A stretch of 42,449 nucleotides of DNA from a virus. Under the pieces are notes generated by a model. That model was not told the DNA's origin. It was given only the letters and a program-made list of their open reading frames with translations, and did not search any database. Positions 15,305 to 23,208 of the stretch are shown piece after piece. Each line of letters starts with the position of its first letter. Position 1 is the first letter of the stretch. A program made the translations under genes and the position numbers. The stretch spans positions 1 to 42,449 of the IMG/VR virus record IMGVR_UViG_3300028837_003179. One strand, 5' to 3'.

Positions 15305-15489
15305 AAAAAAAACCAGGGCCAAAGCCCAAATCATTCGACAAAAAAGCGCGGGGGAAAAGTTTATCGTTTCCTGCTGTCCAGGCTGATTTTCTTGATAGTC
15401 TTGATGAGCCGAGCCCCTTAATGCAAAAATTATTAGCGCAATCTCCTGAGTTTCAAGAGTGGCTGAAACGTTCTAAGTGTTCAAAGTAG
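15301..15489 (+). CDS. Small basic protein, third gene of the cassette
   Basis: This 62-residue protein with the N-terminus MKKKPGPKPKSFDKKARGK carries a KPGPKPK motif that resembles an AT-hook-like minor-groove contact. A short helical region (SPLMQKLLAQSPEFQEWLKR) follows. It starts inside the stop of the 182-residue gene (ATGA), so the two are coupled. A pair of a larger acidic protein and a small basic DNA-binding-like protein is the layout of toxin-antitoxin or regulated defence pairs, but nothing proves this. Confidence 0.5.
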   Translation: MKKKPGPKPKSFDKKARGKSLSFPAVQADFLDSLDEPSPLMQKLLAQSPEFQEWLKRSKCSK

Positions 15490-15491
15490 TC

Positions 15492-15525
15492 CTTTGTCAT
15501 TCCCGCTTTCGCGGGAATGACAAAG
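15492..15525. terminator. Perfect hairpin between convergent genes, built on a dRS3-like repeat
   Basis: CTTTGTCATTCCCGC and its exact reverse complement (15-bp arms) surround a TTTC loop. It lies between the cassette end (15489) and the Dit-like gene end (15548). No T-run follows, so it may act as a bidirectional barrier or mRNA end-protecting hairpin. Confidence 0.65.
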
Positions 15526-15547
15526 AGAGCGCGGGAATGGCCGTGTT

Positions 15548-16132
15548 CTATAATAATGCTGAGCCGATTTGGATCAGCGTTGATTTCGGAGTCACTATTC
15601 CGACATTGTTTTTTTCTGCGGCACGGGAAGAGACGTCCTGAGTTTGATTGAGAACTTTCTGTCCGGTGCGGAATGTTACGAGCTCCAGTTTTTTGAGAGT
15701 GGCCGAAAACTTCGCGCTATAGCCGTCTCTGACGTCAAACGGGATATCAAAAGAAACGAAAAAATAGTCGTTGTAGACTCCCAGGCTCGTGGAGATTGAA
15801 AATAATTGTCTGGCTTCTCGCATTTCGAGCAGTTGCTTTACTTTTTCCAGAGAGCGTCCTTCTTGCGGAGTCAGCAGACCTGTTGTTTGGTTCCATTTCA
15901 GCAGCGGAGTATCGGTAATTATACCTGTGATATTGACTACTGGAGGCAATAAAATAATATGGTCGGAGACTACTCTGCCGGATTCAACTGGATGCTCTGC
16001 TATTTTGGATGCAAAATTATGAGTTTCACTGAGGTAGGCGTCCACTTCGATCAGAAAGGCGGAGGTTTCATCAATCTGAGTGGTGTTGCCGCGGTCGAAA
16101 CCGGCTATGAATGAGTTGATGCCAAAGGCCAT
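15548..16132 (-). CDS. Dit-like baseplate protein
   Basis: This 194-residue protein starts MAFGINSFIAGFDRG. It has a conserved-looking core: AFLIEVDAYLSETHNFASKI, VSDHIILLPPVVNITGIITD and LLEMREARQLFSISTSLGVY. DYFFVSFDIPFDVRDGYSAK and TLKKLELVTF follow. This is the pattern of Dit-like proteins in small contractile phages, which form the first baseplate ring under the tail tube. It follows the tape measure gene and precedes the plug gene, with the plus-strand cassette in between. Confidence 0.65.
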   Translation of the reverse strand: MAFGINSFIAGFDRGNTTQIDETSAFLIEVDAYLSETHNFASKIAEHPVESGRVVSDHIILLPPVVNITGIITDTPLLKWNQTTGLLTPQEGRSLEKVKQLLEMREARQLFSISTSLGVYNDYFFVSFDIPFDVRDGYSAKFSATLKKLELVTFRTGQKVLNQTQDVSSRAAEKNNVGIVTPKSTLIQIGSALL

Positions 16133-16167
16133 ATTTGTATCAATTGAATAATCTGATTTTCACACGA

Positions 16168-16223
16168 TGGATTCCCGCCTGCGCGGGAATGACTATTTTT
16201 ATCTACCGCCTGCGCGGGAATGA
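16168..16223. repeat. dRS3-like repeats, one full and one partial
   Basis: A full copy at 16168-16193 followed by a half copy (CCGCCTGCGCGGGAATGAC) at 16204-16223. The intervening TATTTTTATCTA is also duplicated after the second copy (TATTTTCATCTA). Confidence 0.8.
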
Positions 16224-16229
16224 CTATTT

Positions 16230-17753
16230 TCATCTACCGCCTATATCCGCCTCTATGAGCTGCTTTTCCAATTCTCTCCTGAAAGTATCCACTGAAAGTT
16301 CCACAATTTCGGAGCGGTCCACCCCGGCCTGGACGGAGCTGGTTGATCCTCCGATTGTGATTATAGTTGTGTTGCTGGTTTGCGCTCCGGCAGCCGGCGC
16401 AAATAGACGACTGCCCAAAACAGGTGGAGGAGCCTGTTGGTTGCCGCCTAAATTCGCGCCTATTCTGTTGCCTGTATTAAAACCAATCTGGGACAATCCA
16501 CCGCCCAGCAAGTCCAGCAGGGATGAGACGTCAGATCTTGAGATTGAAGGAGATTGAGTTGACGGCGAATCAGTTAAACCTCCGGTTTCAGGCAATACCT
16601 GAAATAAACCGCCTTCTCCTGTCGCAAAGAAGTTCTTTAATTTTTTAATATTATTGAAAAAGCTATCCGCATATCCGCCAATCTTATCAAAAACCGCTTT
16701 AATTTCCAGAACCAGCGCATCATTCGACCAATTGTATTCGCCTTTAAACAGATCATCAATGTCAGAAATTATTTGTCTCAAGCCTGTTAATCCATTTGCG
16801 AAATCAGCAATAATATCTTTCCATATTTGCTTGAAAAAGTTTTTAAATTTTTCAACTCTTTCCGGATTAGGTTGAGCTAAAACCTTATCTAATTGCGCTT
16901 GATTTTCAGGATCAAATTCAGTGAATGATTGTCCGGCTAATTTCTTCAGATCTATTAGTGCTGCGCGGACTTTTGGGTATTTATCGAAAAAGCCTTTAAA
17001 TACTGTATCCGCTTCGGGATTTTCCAGAGCCAGCCAGAAATCTTCAACCAATATAATTACGGCCAGGATAATAGATCCAATCAGTATGAATTTCCCCCAT
17101 AGCAGCAGAGTGGACGCATTGGTGAGCAGGAGCATTCCGCGCAGGAATGCGAAGGCTTTGGTCAGTGCTCCGATTCCGAGAGCGAGCGCGGCCACGGCTG
17201 CTATCAGTCCTCCCATTCTCAGAACGAAAATGCCTACGGGACTAGCTGTCAGCATACGCAGGAATTTGGTAAAACCTCCCAGTAGAGCAATCATTACCGG
17301 CTCGAAATCCTTGCGCAAGGTTCTGAATATTTTCTCTCCGATTGTCAGAAAACGGCCCCAACTGGCATTGAGACCTTTTGTTGCAGCGTCAGCTTGCGCT
17401 AATTCTTTTGCAGTCAAATTAAGACGGTCAAAAACGAACTTCTCCCGCTCTGCCAAGCGCAGATCGCCGAATGCCAGGCCGGTGCGCCGGCGCATGTTTT
17501 CGAGCTCAATCTGAGTTACCAGACCGAGTTCTTCCAGGGCGGCTGTTTCTCCGCCAACTATGGCTCCGGCTATTCCCACTTGAATATCTTTCAGGGATTT
17601 TCCCAGAACCGGCCCTTTTTGAATTGCGAATTCCAAAGAGCGGGCAAAGCGTCTGGTATTGCGGTCAATGGTGAAAACGGCGGCGGCTGACTGTTCGAAA
17701 TCGCTGGGAGAGAATATCTCGTCGCGTAGCTCGTTCGACATTACGACTGACAT
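16230..17753 (-). CDS. Tape measure protein, C-terminal part
   Basis: From the ATG at 17753 this is about 507 residues. It starts MSVVMSNELRDEIFSPSDF, continues with helical segments (DRNTRRFARSLEFAIQ, AGAIVGGETAALEELGLV), and has a hydrophobic section typical of tape measures (FVLRMGGLIAAVAALALGIG and IGSIILAVIILVEDFWLAL). It ends with a Gln/Ser/Pro-rich tail. The tape measure sets tail length and ends up at the cell membrane. The frame overlaps the preceding one (17665-18318) by 89 bases. Its first residues continue naturally from that frame near residue 190, so the two are probably one gene broken by a one-base shift. Confidence 0.72.
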   Translation of the reverse strand: MSVVMSNELRDEIFSPSDFEQSAAAVFTIDRNTRRFARSLEFAIQKGPVLGKSLKDIQVGIAGAIVGGETAALEELGLVTQIELENMRRRTGLAFGDLRLAEREKFVFDRLNLTAKELAQADAATKGLNASWGRFLTIGEKIFRTLRKDFEPVMIALLGGFTKFLRMLTASPVGIFVLRMGGLIAAVAALALGIGALTKAFAFLRGMLLLTNASTLLLWGKFILIGSIILAVIILVEDFWLALENPEADTVFKGFFDKYPKVRAALIDLKKLAGQSFTEFDPENQAQLDKVLAQPNPERVEKFKNFFKQIWKDIIADFANGLTGLRQIISDIDDLFKGEYNWSNDALVLEIKAVFDKIGGYADSFFNNIKKLKNFFATGEGGLFQVLPETGGLTDSPSTQSPSISRSDVSSLLDLLGGGLSQIGFNTGNRIGANLGGNQQAPPPVLGSRLFAPAAGAQTSNTTIITIGGSTSSVQAGVDRSEIVELSVDTFRRELEKQLIEADIGGR

Positions 17754-18318
17754 CAAACAGCCCTTTAGCGGCAGTGACTACTCCCAGTGCTATCAGGCCG
17801 TCTTTGACGCCTTCCAGATTGACGGCAAGCCCTTTGGCGGCGTCACCTTGTTTTTTGTATCCCTGGGCTACCTTCTCCGCTCTGGATTGTTGCTGTTCGA
17901 GGCGGAGACGTTTTTGTTCGTTTGTGAGTTGTTTGGACTCGATTGTCAGCTTTCTTGCTTCTCCGGAGAGCGCTTTATTCGAGAGGGCGGCTTTTTTGTT
18001 GGCTATGGTGAGCTTTGAGGATTCCTGGGCGAGGTCTTTGTTGAAGAGGGCGGCTTCCTTATTGGCTAGAGCGAGCTTTTTGTTCTCTACGGTCAGTTTC
18101 TTTGATTCGAGGGCTACTTTGGCGGTTTCGGACGCTATCTCGCGTTGGTCATAGTCTTTGGCGGCTTTGGAGACGATGTTGTAGGCGGTGGCGACTTCTC
18201 TCAGTTTAGCGATAGCGCGGTCGGAGTCCTTCATTAACTCCGCTATGCCGCTCTTGTCGTACATTAGACCGGCTAGTACGGCTATTTCTCTGAGTAAGTC
18301 GACGTTGCCTTGTGGCAT
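17665..18318 (-). CDS. Tape measure protein, N-terminal part (coiled coil)
   Basis: This 217-residue protein starts MPQGNVDLLREIAVLAG and contains a long coiled coil with near-repeats of KLTVENKKLALANKEAAL, SSKLTIANKKAAL and ARKLTIESKQL over about residues 70-145. It continues to GLIALGVVTAAKGLFDVS. The last ~25 residues (RATRRDILSQRF, VSRRRFHH) are arginine-rich and look out of frame, while the +1 frame of the same DNA encodes sensible protein. This points to a frameshift at about 17750, real or from sequencing. The original full tape measure would be near 700 residues. Confidence 0.65.
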   Translation of the reverse strand: MPQGNVDLLREIAVLAGLMYDKSGIAELMKDSDRAIAKLREVATAYNIVSKAAKDYDQREIASETAKVALESKKLTVENKKLALANKEAALFNKDLAQESSKLTIANKKAALSNKALSGEARKLTIESKQLTNEQKRLRLEQQQSRAEKVAQGYKKQGDAAKGLAVNLEGVKDGLIALGVVTAAKGLFDVSRNVERATRRDILSQRFRTVSRRRFHH

Positions 18319-18347
18319 TTTTGGGATAATTTAATTATGTTATCATA

Positions 18348-18480
18348 GTCCGTTTGGATTCCCGCCTGCGCGGGAATGACAGAGAAAAAAACCTAGTCCG
18401 TTTGGATTCCCGCCTGCGCGGGAATGACGGAGGGGTGCGCCGCCTACGCGGGAATGACAGAGAGAGCGCGGGAATGACAG
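18348..18480. repeat. Cluster of dRS3-like repeats
   Basis: Two full copies (18348-18381 and 18395-18430), a third lacking its left flank (about 18439-18459) and a residual GCGCGGGAATGACAG. All are in one orientation. They lie between the tail-assembly chaperone frameshift product and the tape measure gene. Confidence 0.85.
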
Positions 18481-18493
18481 AGGAGAAAGTTAA

Positions 18494-18793
18494 TTATGTT
18501 TTTGGCGTTTTAGATTCCATTTTCACATGTTCCAAGTGGCTGCGTATGGTCTTGGAGTCTAGGAGCACATGGAGTTCAGTCAGTCCCTGAAAACTGTAGA
18601 TCGTGTCCAATTCTGTCACAGTCACGGAACACCCTTCGCTGATAACGGGACGCAGGACATAGAGGCCTTCAAGCTCTCTCAGAAATTCCTCCAGTCTTTT
18701 TTCGGCCTCCTCTATTCTGCCGTCTCCGCTCCCACTTTCAGCATCAATTTGTCCAAGATCGGCCGTAAAAATTTCGATATCTGATTTTTTTTT
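18494..18793 (-). CDS. Tail-assembly chaperone, frameshifted C-terminal domain (T-like)
   Basis: This stretch is open in the -1 frame of the chaperone gene from the A9 slippery run to the TAA at 18494-18496, about 97 codons. It has no in-frame ATG near its beginning, so it can hardly be translated on its own. The product reads SDIEIFTADLGQIDAESGSG, then an acidic helix RIEEAEKRLEEFLRELEG, and ends KMESKTPKT. Tail-assembly chaperones of many phages (lambda G/GT, Mu gp41/42) make such a longer protein by -1 slippage. The gene order (tube, chaperone, tape measure) is exactly where this occurs. Confidence 0.72.
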   Translation of the reverse strand, partial: KKKSDIEIFTADLGQIDAESGSGDGRIEEAEKRLEEFLRELEGLYVLRPVISEGCSVTVTELDTIYSFQGLTELHVLLDSKTIRSHLEHVKMESKTPKT

Positions 18794-19452
18794 AACATCA
18801 GGAATGACTCTGCGTAATTGAAAATCAGCAGAAAGACGAACAGCTCCAGCATTGCGTTATAGCGTCCGGCGAAATGATCATCGAATATGTAGATTTGAGC
18901 TGTTGGATGCAGCCATAGATCCCATTTTTCTTTACCGACGCCCCGACAACGCAAAACTGACTCATTGATCATATTAGACAGCAGACTGGTGAAAATATCT
19001 TCGTCCATATTGATCATGATGTCCCGGACTAATTGCAGCAACTGACTAGATATTGAGACTATTGAATCAGAACTATCTTTTCCAACTGCCGACTTCATTG
19101 AAATCATAACGAAATGTTGGCTCATCTCGTCGGCCGACAATAAAGTTTCCAGCTCCGCTTTCAGGTCATCCGTTCCGGAAAAAACTTGCCCTTTTAGTTG
19201 CAAAAGTTTGGGACTGACGTCAGAGGGCAATAAGGCGAGGACTTCGTCGGTAATAATGAAATCGTTGGAGAAGAAACTGTCGATGAGTTTTTTGACTTCC
19301 GGCTTTTCCAGGAGTTCGCCCAGAGATCCGGCTCCGGCAAAAATCAGGCGGGAGAGTTTCAGGAGGAGGAGAGAGCCTTTCGTAGCTGATAATTGTTTTA
19401 CTTTATACGTATATCCGTATATTTCGACTTCTTCTTCTTTTCTGGTTGGCAT
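18712..19452 (-). CDS. Tail-assembly chaperone (G-like product)
   Basis: This 246-residue mainly helical protein starts MPTRKEEEVEIYGYTYKVKQ and lies between the tail tube and tape measure genes. It has no enzyme motifs. Near its end, MLKKNQISKFL is encoded over TTA AAA AAA AAT, a strong A-AAA-AAA slippery heptamer (18793-18787). A -1 slip there leads into a ~97-codon open frame, while normal decoding stops at 18712. It would hold the tape measure during tail assembly. The assignment comes from place plus the frameshift signal, as sequence similarity is not obvious. Confidence 0.65.
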   Translation of the reverse strand: MPTRKEEEVEIYGYTYKVKQLSATKGSLLLLKLSRLIFAGAGSLGELLEKPEVKKLIDSFFSNDFIITDEVLALLPSDVSPKLLQLKGQVFSGTDDLKAELETLLSADEMSQHFVMISMKSAVGKDSSDSIVSISSQLLQLVRDIMINMDEDIFTSLLSNMINESVLRCRGVGKEKWDLWLHPTAQIYIFDDHFAGRYNAMLELFVFLLIFNYAESFLMLKKNQISKFLRPILDKLMLKVGAETAE

Positions 19453-19506
19453 GGTTTATCATGTGTCAAAAGGTTTACCATGAATGACAGGAGTTTTTCC
19501 TGTCTG

Positions 19507-19536
19507 TGTGGATTCCCGCCTACGCGGGAATGACGG
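19507..19536. repeat. dRS3-like palindromic repeat
   Basis: GTGGATTCCCGCCTACGCGG followed by GAATGACGG, between the second tube-like gene and the chaperone gene. Confidence 0.85.
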
Positions 19537-19541
19537 ATGTT

Positions 19542-19967
19542 TTATCCGAAATCTAACAAATGGTAGAGTTTAAAGAGCCAGGTCATGTAAGTATTTTTTT
19601 TAGAGAATGTTGGACTCGGCTTTTTTATTATTCTGCTTTGGATTGAAGAAAAAACGCTTGGTCCTTCCAGGTATGCGGCCATGAAGGGGAAATTTCCCAG
19701 ACCGCTGAGCTGATCAATAGCTGCCACTATGGAGAGTGACTGCGCGTTATCGCTCTCCCTCATAATTGTTAGAGTAGCATCGGCGTCGTAATGTTTCATC
19801 ATTTTTGGGATGATTGCGCCGTGCAATCCGTACTCATGTTCGAAGATCGGTTTTGTTGTTATTTGCAATGCATCGTTCGGCCCAAATCCGCTGATGTTGT
19901 CCAGTCCGAAGTTTAGGATTAATTCGGAGAGGTCGTATGTTTTTAATATTGGAGTGGATGGAGACAT
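19542..19967 (-). CDS. Second tail-tube-like protein
   Basis: This 141-residue protein has an N-terminus (ILKTYDLSELILNFGLDNIS) clearly related to that of the tube protein upstream (LLETHDLNELIITIT). TLTIMRESDNAQSLSIV resembles the tube fold. The C-terminal half is different (FPFMAAYLEGPSVFSSIQ) and ends with an aromatic helix. It may be a paralogue used as an initiator or terminator ring, or a minor tube protein. It is located between the tube and the chaperone. Confidence 0.55.
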   Translation of the reverse strand: MSPSTPILKTYDLSELILNFGLDNISGFGPNDALQITTKPIFEHEYGLHGAIIPKMMKHYDADATLTIMRESDNAQSLSIVAAIDQLSGLGNFPFMAAYLEGPSVFSSIQSRIIKKPSPTFSKKNTYMTWLFKLYHLLDFG

Positions 19968-20020
19968 AATGATTTGTTGCAGTCTATGCTATAATAACAA
20001 AAATTTCATATAAAGCAAAT

Positions 20021-20210
20021 CCTTTTGGATTCCCGCGTTCGCGGGAATGACGTAGAGAACGCTGGTCCGTTTGGATTCCCGCCTACGCGGGAATGACGAC
20101 AAATGGAGCACGGGAATGACGGAGAAAAAACGGGAATGACGTAGAGAACGCTGGTCCGTTTGGATTCCCGCGTTCGCGGGAATGACAAAGAGAGCGCGGG
20201 AATGACAGAG
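20021..20210. repeat. Cluster of dRS3-like repeats with duplicated spacer
   Basis: Three full copies (from about 20024, 20070 and 20157) plus partial ACGGGAATGAC units. The spacer GTAGAGAACGCTGGTCCGTT occurs twice, showing that repeat and spacer were copied together. Confidence 0.85.
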
Positions 20211-20213
20211 AGA

Positions 20214-20669
20214 TTAGACCAGTGATTTGTCCATTTCCAGGAATGTCGAGGTTATCTCGTGCGTTCTGTTGCCCTGGGCGTCAGAATAGCTGACGTCGGC
20301 GAATTTAGACAGATAGCCGTTTTTTGATTCATACAATAGATTATTTGATAAATCCTGAACTGTCACGCTGATAGGATCATCTGCCGGATTAGCTGTATCT
20401 AATTTGGCCATTTGGACATGCAGCGGAGAATACTGAATACCTGTAATCATCATTTTCCCGGAACGATCATTATTGACGGAACGCACTGCAATCTTTCCGT
20501 CTCCGCTGACCTCCAGGGGATCAGCATATTTTGGTTTGGCTCTCTGACATTGGAATCCATCGCCTTTTATCCCAATAACTTCAAAACTTTCTCCTGTGGT
20601 TAACCAAGTAATTGTAATGATAAGCTCATTCAGATCATGAGTTTCTAATAGTGGCGCTTCAAGAGTCAT
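20214..20669 (-). CDS. Tail tube protein (DUF3277-like)
   Basis: This 151-residue beta-rich protein directly follows the sheath gene. The order sheath-tube-chaperone-tape measure is conserved in contractile phages. Motifs are FEVIGIKGDGFQCQRAKPKY, GKIAVRSVNNDRSGKMMITG and PISVTVQDLSNNLLYESKNG. These match the tube pattern of a charge-rich loop, a repeated-strand core and a D-L-N-N turn. It would polymerise into the inner tube that passes DNA. A shorter relative is encoded next (19542-19967). Confidence 0.72.
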   Translation of the reverse strand: MTLEAPLLETHDLNELIITITWLTTGESFEVIGIKGDGFQCQRAKPKYADPLEVSGDGKIAVRSVNNDRSGKMMITGIQYSPLHVQMAKLDTANPADDPISVTVQDLSNNLLYESKNGYLSKFADVSYSDAQGNRTHEITSTFLEMDKSLV

Positions 20670-20677
20670 ATTTTATC

Positions 20678-22624
20678 CTATTGTTTTAGGGTTCCGTAGG
20701 CGACAACGACATGAAGTCCGCCGGCTGTTTGAAATTCGAATTCCACTCCGTTCACGACACGTCTGTTTGCTCTGTCAGCCAATGGAATATCGGAAACACG
20801 GGGAACTCTGCTGACGTAATGATCGCCCGCTCTGGCTCCTGGCGGAAATCCCGTTTCCGGGTAGGCAACGCGATCTTCTAAAAATGGTGCGGTGATGCCG
20901 CGTAATTTGCCTTCATTCTCCAAAATTTGATCCATGGTCGCTTTCAATGAGCCCATGGTGGCGTCACTCATTGGAAGCCTGGATTTTCCCAGTTTATTTG
21001 TGAGAAATCTGAAAATCGCATATTCCATGGTCACGGGTATGAAATCCAGACCATCAGTCACTGTGTCGATAAAAAGACCACTCACGACTGTTCCCTGCCA
21101 GAATAATCTTTCTCCAGCAGTCACATGAAACCAGTTGACGTTATTGGCTTCCAGGTTGTTGATTACCTCGTTTGTGAGATATTCGTCAGTCTCAGGACGG
21201 ACGCCTATAATATCCTCGTGAGCCCAATCCAGCGCACCGTTTGGGTAGGCAAGTCCCATTCCGGCCAGATGACCGTCCGGATAGACAAAATTGTAGTCGA
21301 TTATAATATCACCGGTGGCTACGCCGTTGGCGGCATTGGTGTCAAACTGAAATTTGTTGGGAGCTGGAACGGCGGTGGTGATGGCATTGCCGTTGAGCTT
21401 CAAGTCATCGGCTCCGAAAACAGTCAGAGAATCTCCGATCTGAAAATCGTAGTCAAAAACTATGACGGTTTTCGTCAGGTTTGCGCTCACCGCCATGGTG
21501 TAAGTATCCGTCTTGTCTTTTACTACAACCTGAATGCTTTCGCCGCCGTCCACGATGGTGATATAAGCCAAGGCGTTGATAACTGGATTTTCGAGCAGTT
21601 TCTGGTGCAGGATCGCGGCGATTTCGCTTTGAGTCGGAGCAACAAGCACGGTGATAGGAGTATTGAGAAGGTTTTCTCCGGCCAGAACTTCGTATGCCAC
21701 ATTCTTTTCTTTTCCCACTAGCCGTAAAGAATTGACGTCTTCCGGATCGTCTATGGCTCCCATTTTTTGTTGCAAAACCACATCCGCGTTGATTGCGACT
21801 TTGAGAGCATCTTTGATAACTATCTCGGTATCAGTCGGCACTGTGGCCGTATAGGTAATAATGACGCCCGCGATAGTCAGTCGATAAACAAATGAATTCG
21901 TTGCTCTGAGCACGGTGATTTTATTAATCTGAGCGTCGTAATTCTCGGCTGTGGTATAGCTGACTTCTTCGCCGTCTATATCGATAGTATATTCGAAGGC
22001 TTCCACCACCGCGTCGACTGCGACTTTTTCGGTCTGGGGACCGTTGGCCACAACTGCTTCGCAGACTCCGTCAGTAGTAGTAAGAGTGAGGTCGGCAGCT
22101 GGGAATTGATATCCGGCCTGATTGTTGTAGAAAAATACGGTGCGCTGGTATCCGAATCCTTTTAGGACAGCGGCTATGCTCTGATCTGAGGTTGTGCCGA
22201 TATCTTGGTCGTATGAGCAACAAAAATGTATTTTATGATCACGGGCCTCTATCCAGTTTGCTGCGCTAAGAATGTCAGTCAGCCCTCTGGTTCCGATCAG
22301 AGCATACCAAGTATTGTCTATTTTCTCGATAACGCTCATGGCGTCGGCTACGCTTTGGTCCGGATCGCGACGGCCTACGATGATGCTGTTGACGACGGGA
22401 TTTTGTTTAAAAACGCCCTCTGCGAATTTATAAGCTCTGGATGTTGAGGGAAAATCATTGCCGACTTCACCTTTGCCGTAGCTTTTAGTGACCTGGGTTG
22501 TCTCCCAATTCAAGACATCATCGGCGGTAACGTCCGCCAGAAATATAGGAATTTTGGCGAATACAGCGATGTCCGGGACGCTTTCCGTGCTGATAAAGAC
22601 TTTTGAGAACTTATTTATTTCCAT
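20678..22624 (-). CDS. Tail sheath protein (DUF3383-type) with a large insertion
   Basis: This 648-residue protein is the contractile sheath. The N-terminal core is MEINKFSKVFISTESVPD, the motif DVLNWETTQVTKSYGKGEVG, and NPVVNSIIVGRRDPDQSVAD. The C-terminal core includes MEYAIFRFLTNKLGKSRLPM, SLKATMDQILENEGKLRG and FQTAGGLHVVVAYGTLKQ. Family members are often nearer 450-500 residues. The extra length lies between about residues 180 and 450, a beta-rich stretch with repeated TYTA/TYTM-like strands. It probably forms one or more protruding domains on the outside of the tail. The presence of a sheath makes the phage a myovirus. Confidence 0.82.
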   Translation of the reverse strand: MEINKFSKVFISTESVPDIAVFAKIPIFLADVTADDVLNWETTQVTKSYGKGEVGNDFPSTSRAYKFAEGVFKQNPVVNSIIVGRRDPDQSVADAMSVIEKIDNTWYALIGTRGLTDILSAANWIEARDHKIHFCCSYDQDIGTTSDQSIAAVLKGFGYQRTVFFYNNQAGYQFPAADLTLTTTDGVCEAVVANGPQTEKVAVDAVVEAFEYTIDIDGEEVSYTTAENYDAQINKITVLRATNSFVYRLTIAGVIITYTATVPTDTEIVIKDALKVAINADVVLQQKMGAIDDPEDVNSLRLVGKEKNVAYEVLAGENLLNTPITVLVAPTQSEIAAILHQKLLENPVINALAYITIVDGGESIQVVVKDKTDTYTMAVSANLTKTVIVFDYDFQIGDSLTVFGADDLKLNGNAITTAVPAPNKFQFDTNAANGVATGDIIIDYNFVYPDGHLAGMGLAYPNGALDWAHEDIIGVRPETDEYLTNEVINNLEANNVNWFHVTAGERLFWQGTVVSGLFIDTVTDGLDFIPVTMEYAIFRFLTNKLGKSRLPMSDATMGSLKATMDQILENEGKLRGITAPFLEDRVAYPETGFPPGARAGDHYVSRVPRVSDIPLADRANRRVVNGVEFEFQTAGGLHVVVAYGTLKQ

Positions 22625-22657
22625 ATGTTTTCAGCATCCGTTTATTGTTACTTTTTA

Positions 22658-22827
22658 GTCCTTTTGGATTCCCGCCTGCGCGGGAATGACATAGTGAGTG
22701 CTGGGAATGACGGTCGTTTACGTCGGTCCGTTTAGATTCCCGCTTTCGCGGGAATGACATAGTGAGTGCTGGGAATGACGGTCGTTTACGTCGGTCCGTT
22801 TAGATTCCAGCCTACGCGGGAATGACA
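22658..22827. repeat. Cluster of dRS3-like repeats with duplicated spacer
   Basis: Three copies (from about 22663, 22735 and 22801). The block ATAGTGAGTGCTGGGAATGA and the following GTCGTTTACGTCGGTCCG occur twice, so a ~68-base unit has been tandemly duplicated. Confidence 0.85.
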
Positions 22828-22851
22828 ATGCTTTTGGTTCCAGCCAGCGTA

Positions 22852-23208
22852 TTACGATGGAACAACAGTTTGCCAGTTTTCCGGCATATCTATGATAGTA
22901 TAACCTGTGATATACTGAAGATATTCAGCCTCCGGAACAGGAAAAAACCAATGCTCGCTGACTTCGCTTTTTTGTATTGATGCGTATTCGGTCGTCAGTC
23001 CCTTGTCGAATTCTACCATATCCTTTCTTTTCCCGCATATTTTCAGGACTGATATCTCGTCATCAGTCCAGCCGCTGATATCAGTTACGAAACCGTTGCC
23101 ATTACGAATTGCTATATCTGCATCCAGAGCGTCACGTACTTTCTCAACGAAAATTTTCTTGACCGCGTTCCGGGCTCCTTCCTCTGTTGAATAAACAATA
23201 ATACTCAT
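22852..23208 (-). CDS. Hypothetical tail-region protein
   Basis: This 118-residue soluble protein begins MSIIVYSTEEGARNAVKKIF, with a helical start, a mixed middle (ISGWTDDEISVLKICGKRKD) and a C-terminus rich in Tyr and Pro. Its ATG overlaps the end of the 255-residue gene upstream, so both are co-translated. By analogy with fibre/chaperone pairs it may assist the LamG-like protein. No family was recognised. Confidence 0.5.
   Translation of the reverse strand: MSIIVYSTEEGARNAVKKIFVEKVRDALDADIAIRNGNGFVTDISGWTDDEISVLKICGKRKDMVEFDKGLTTEYASIQKSEVSEHWFFPVPEAEYLQYITGYTIIDMPENWQTVVPS

Noticed and set aside
16921-17514. 197-codon plus-strand open frame
   Set aside because: Antisense shadow of the tape measure gene with a low-complexity basic and serine-rich composition.
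20021-20210. Repeat clusters as a possible CRISPR array
   Set aside because: Repeats are palindromic, spacers vary in size and are themselves duplicated, copies are scattered singly over 36 kb, and no cas genes are present.
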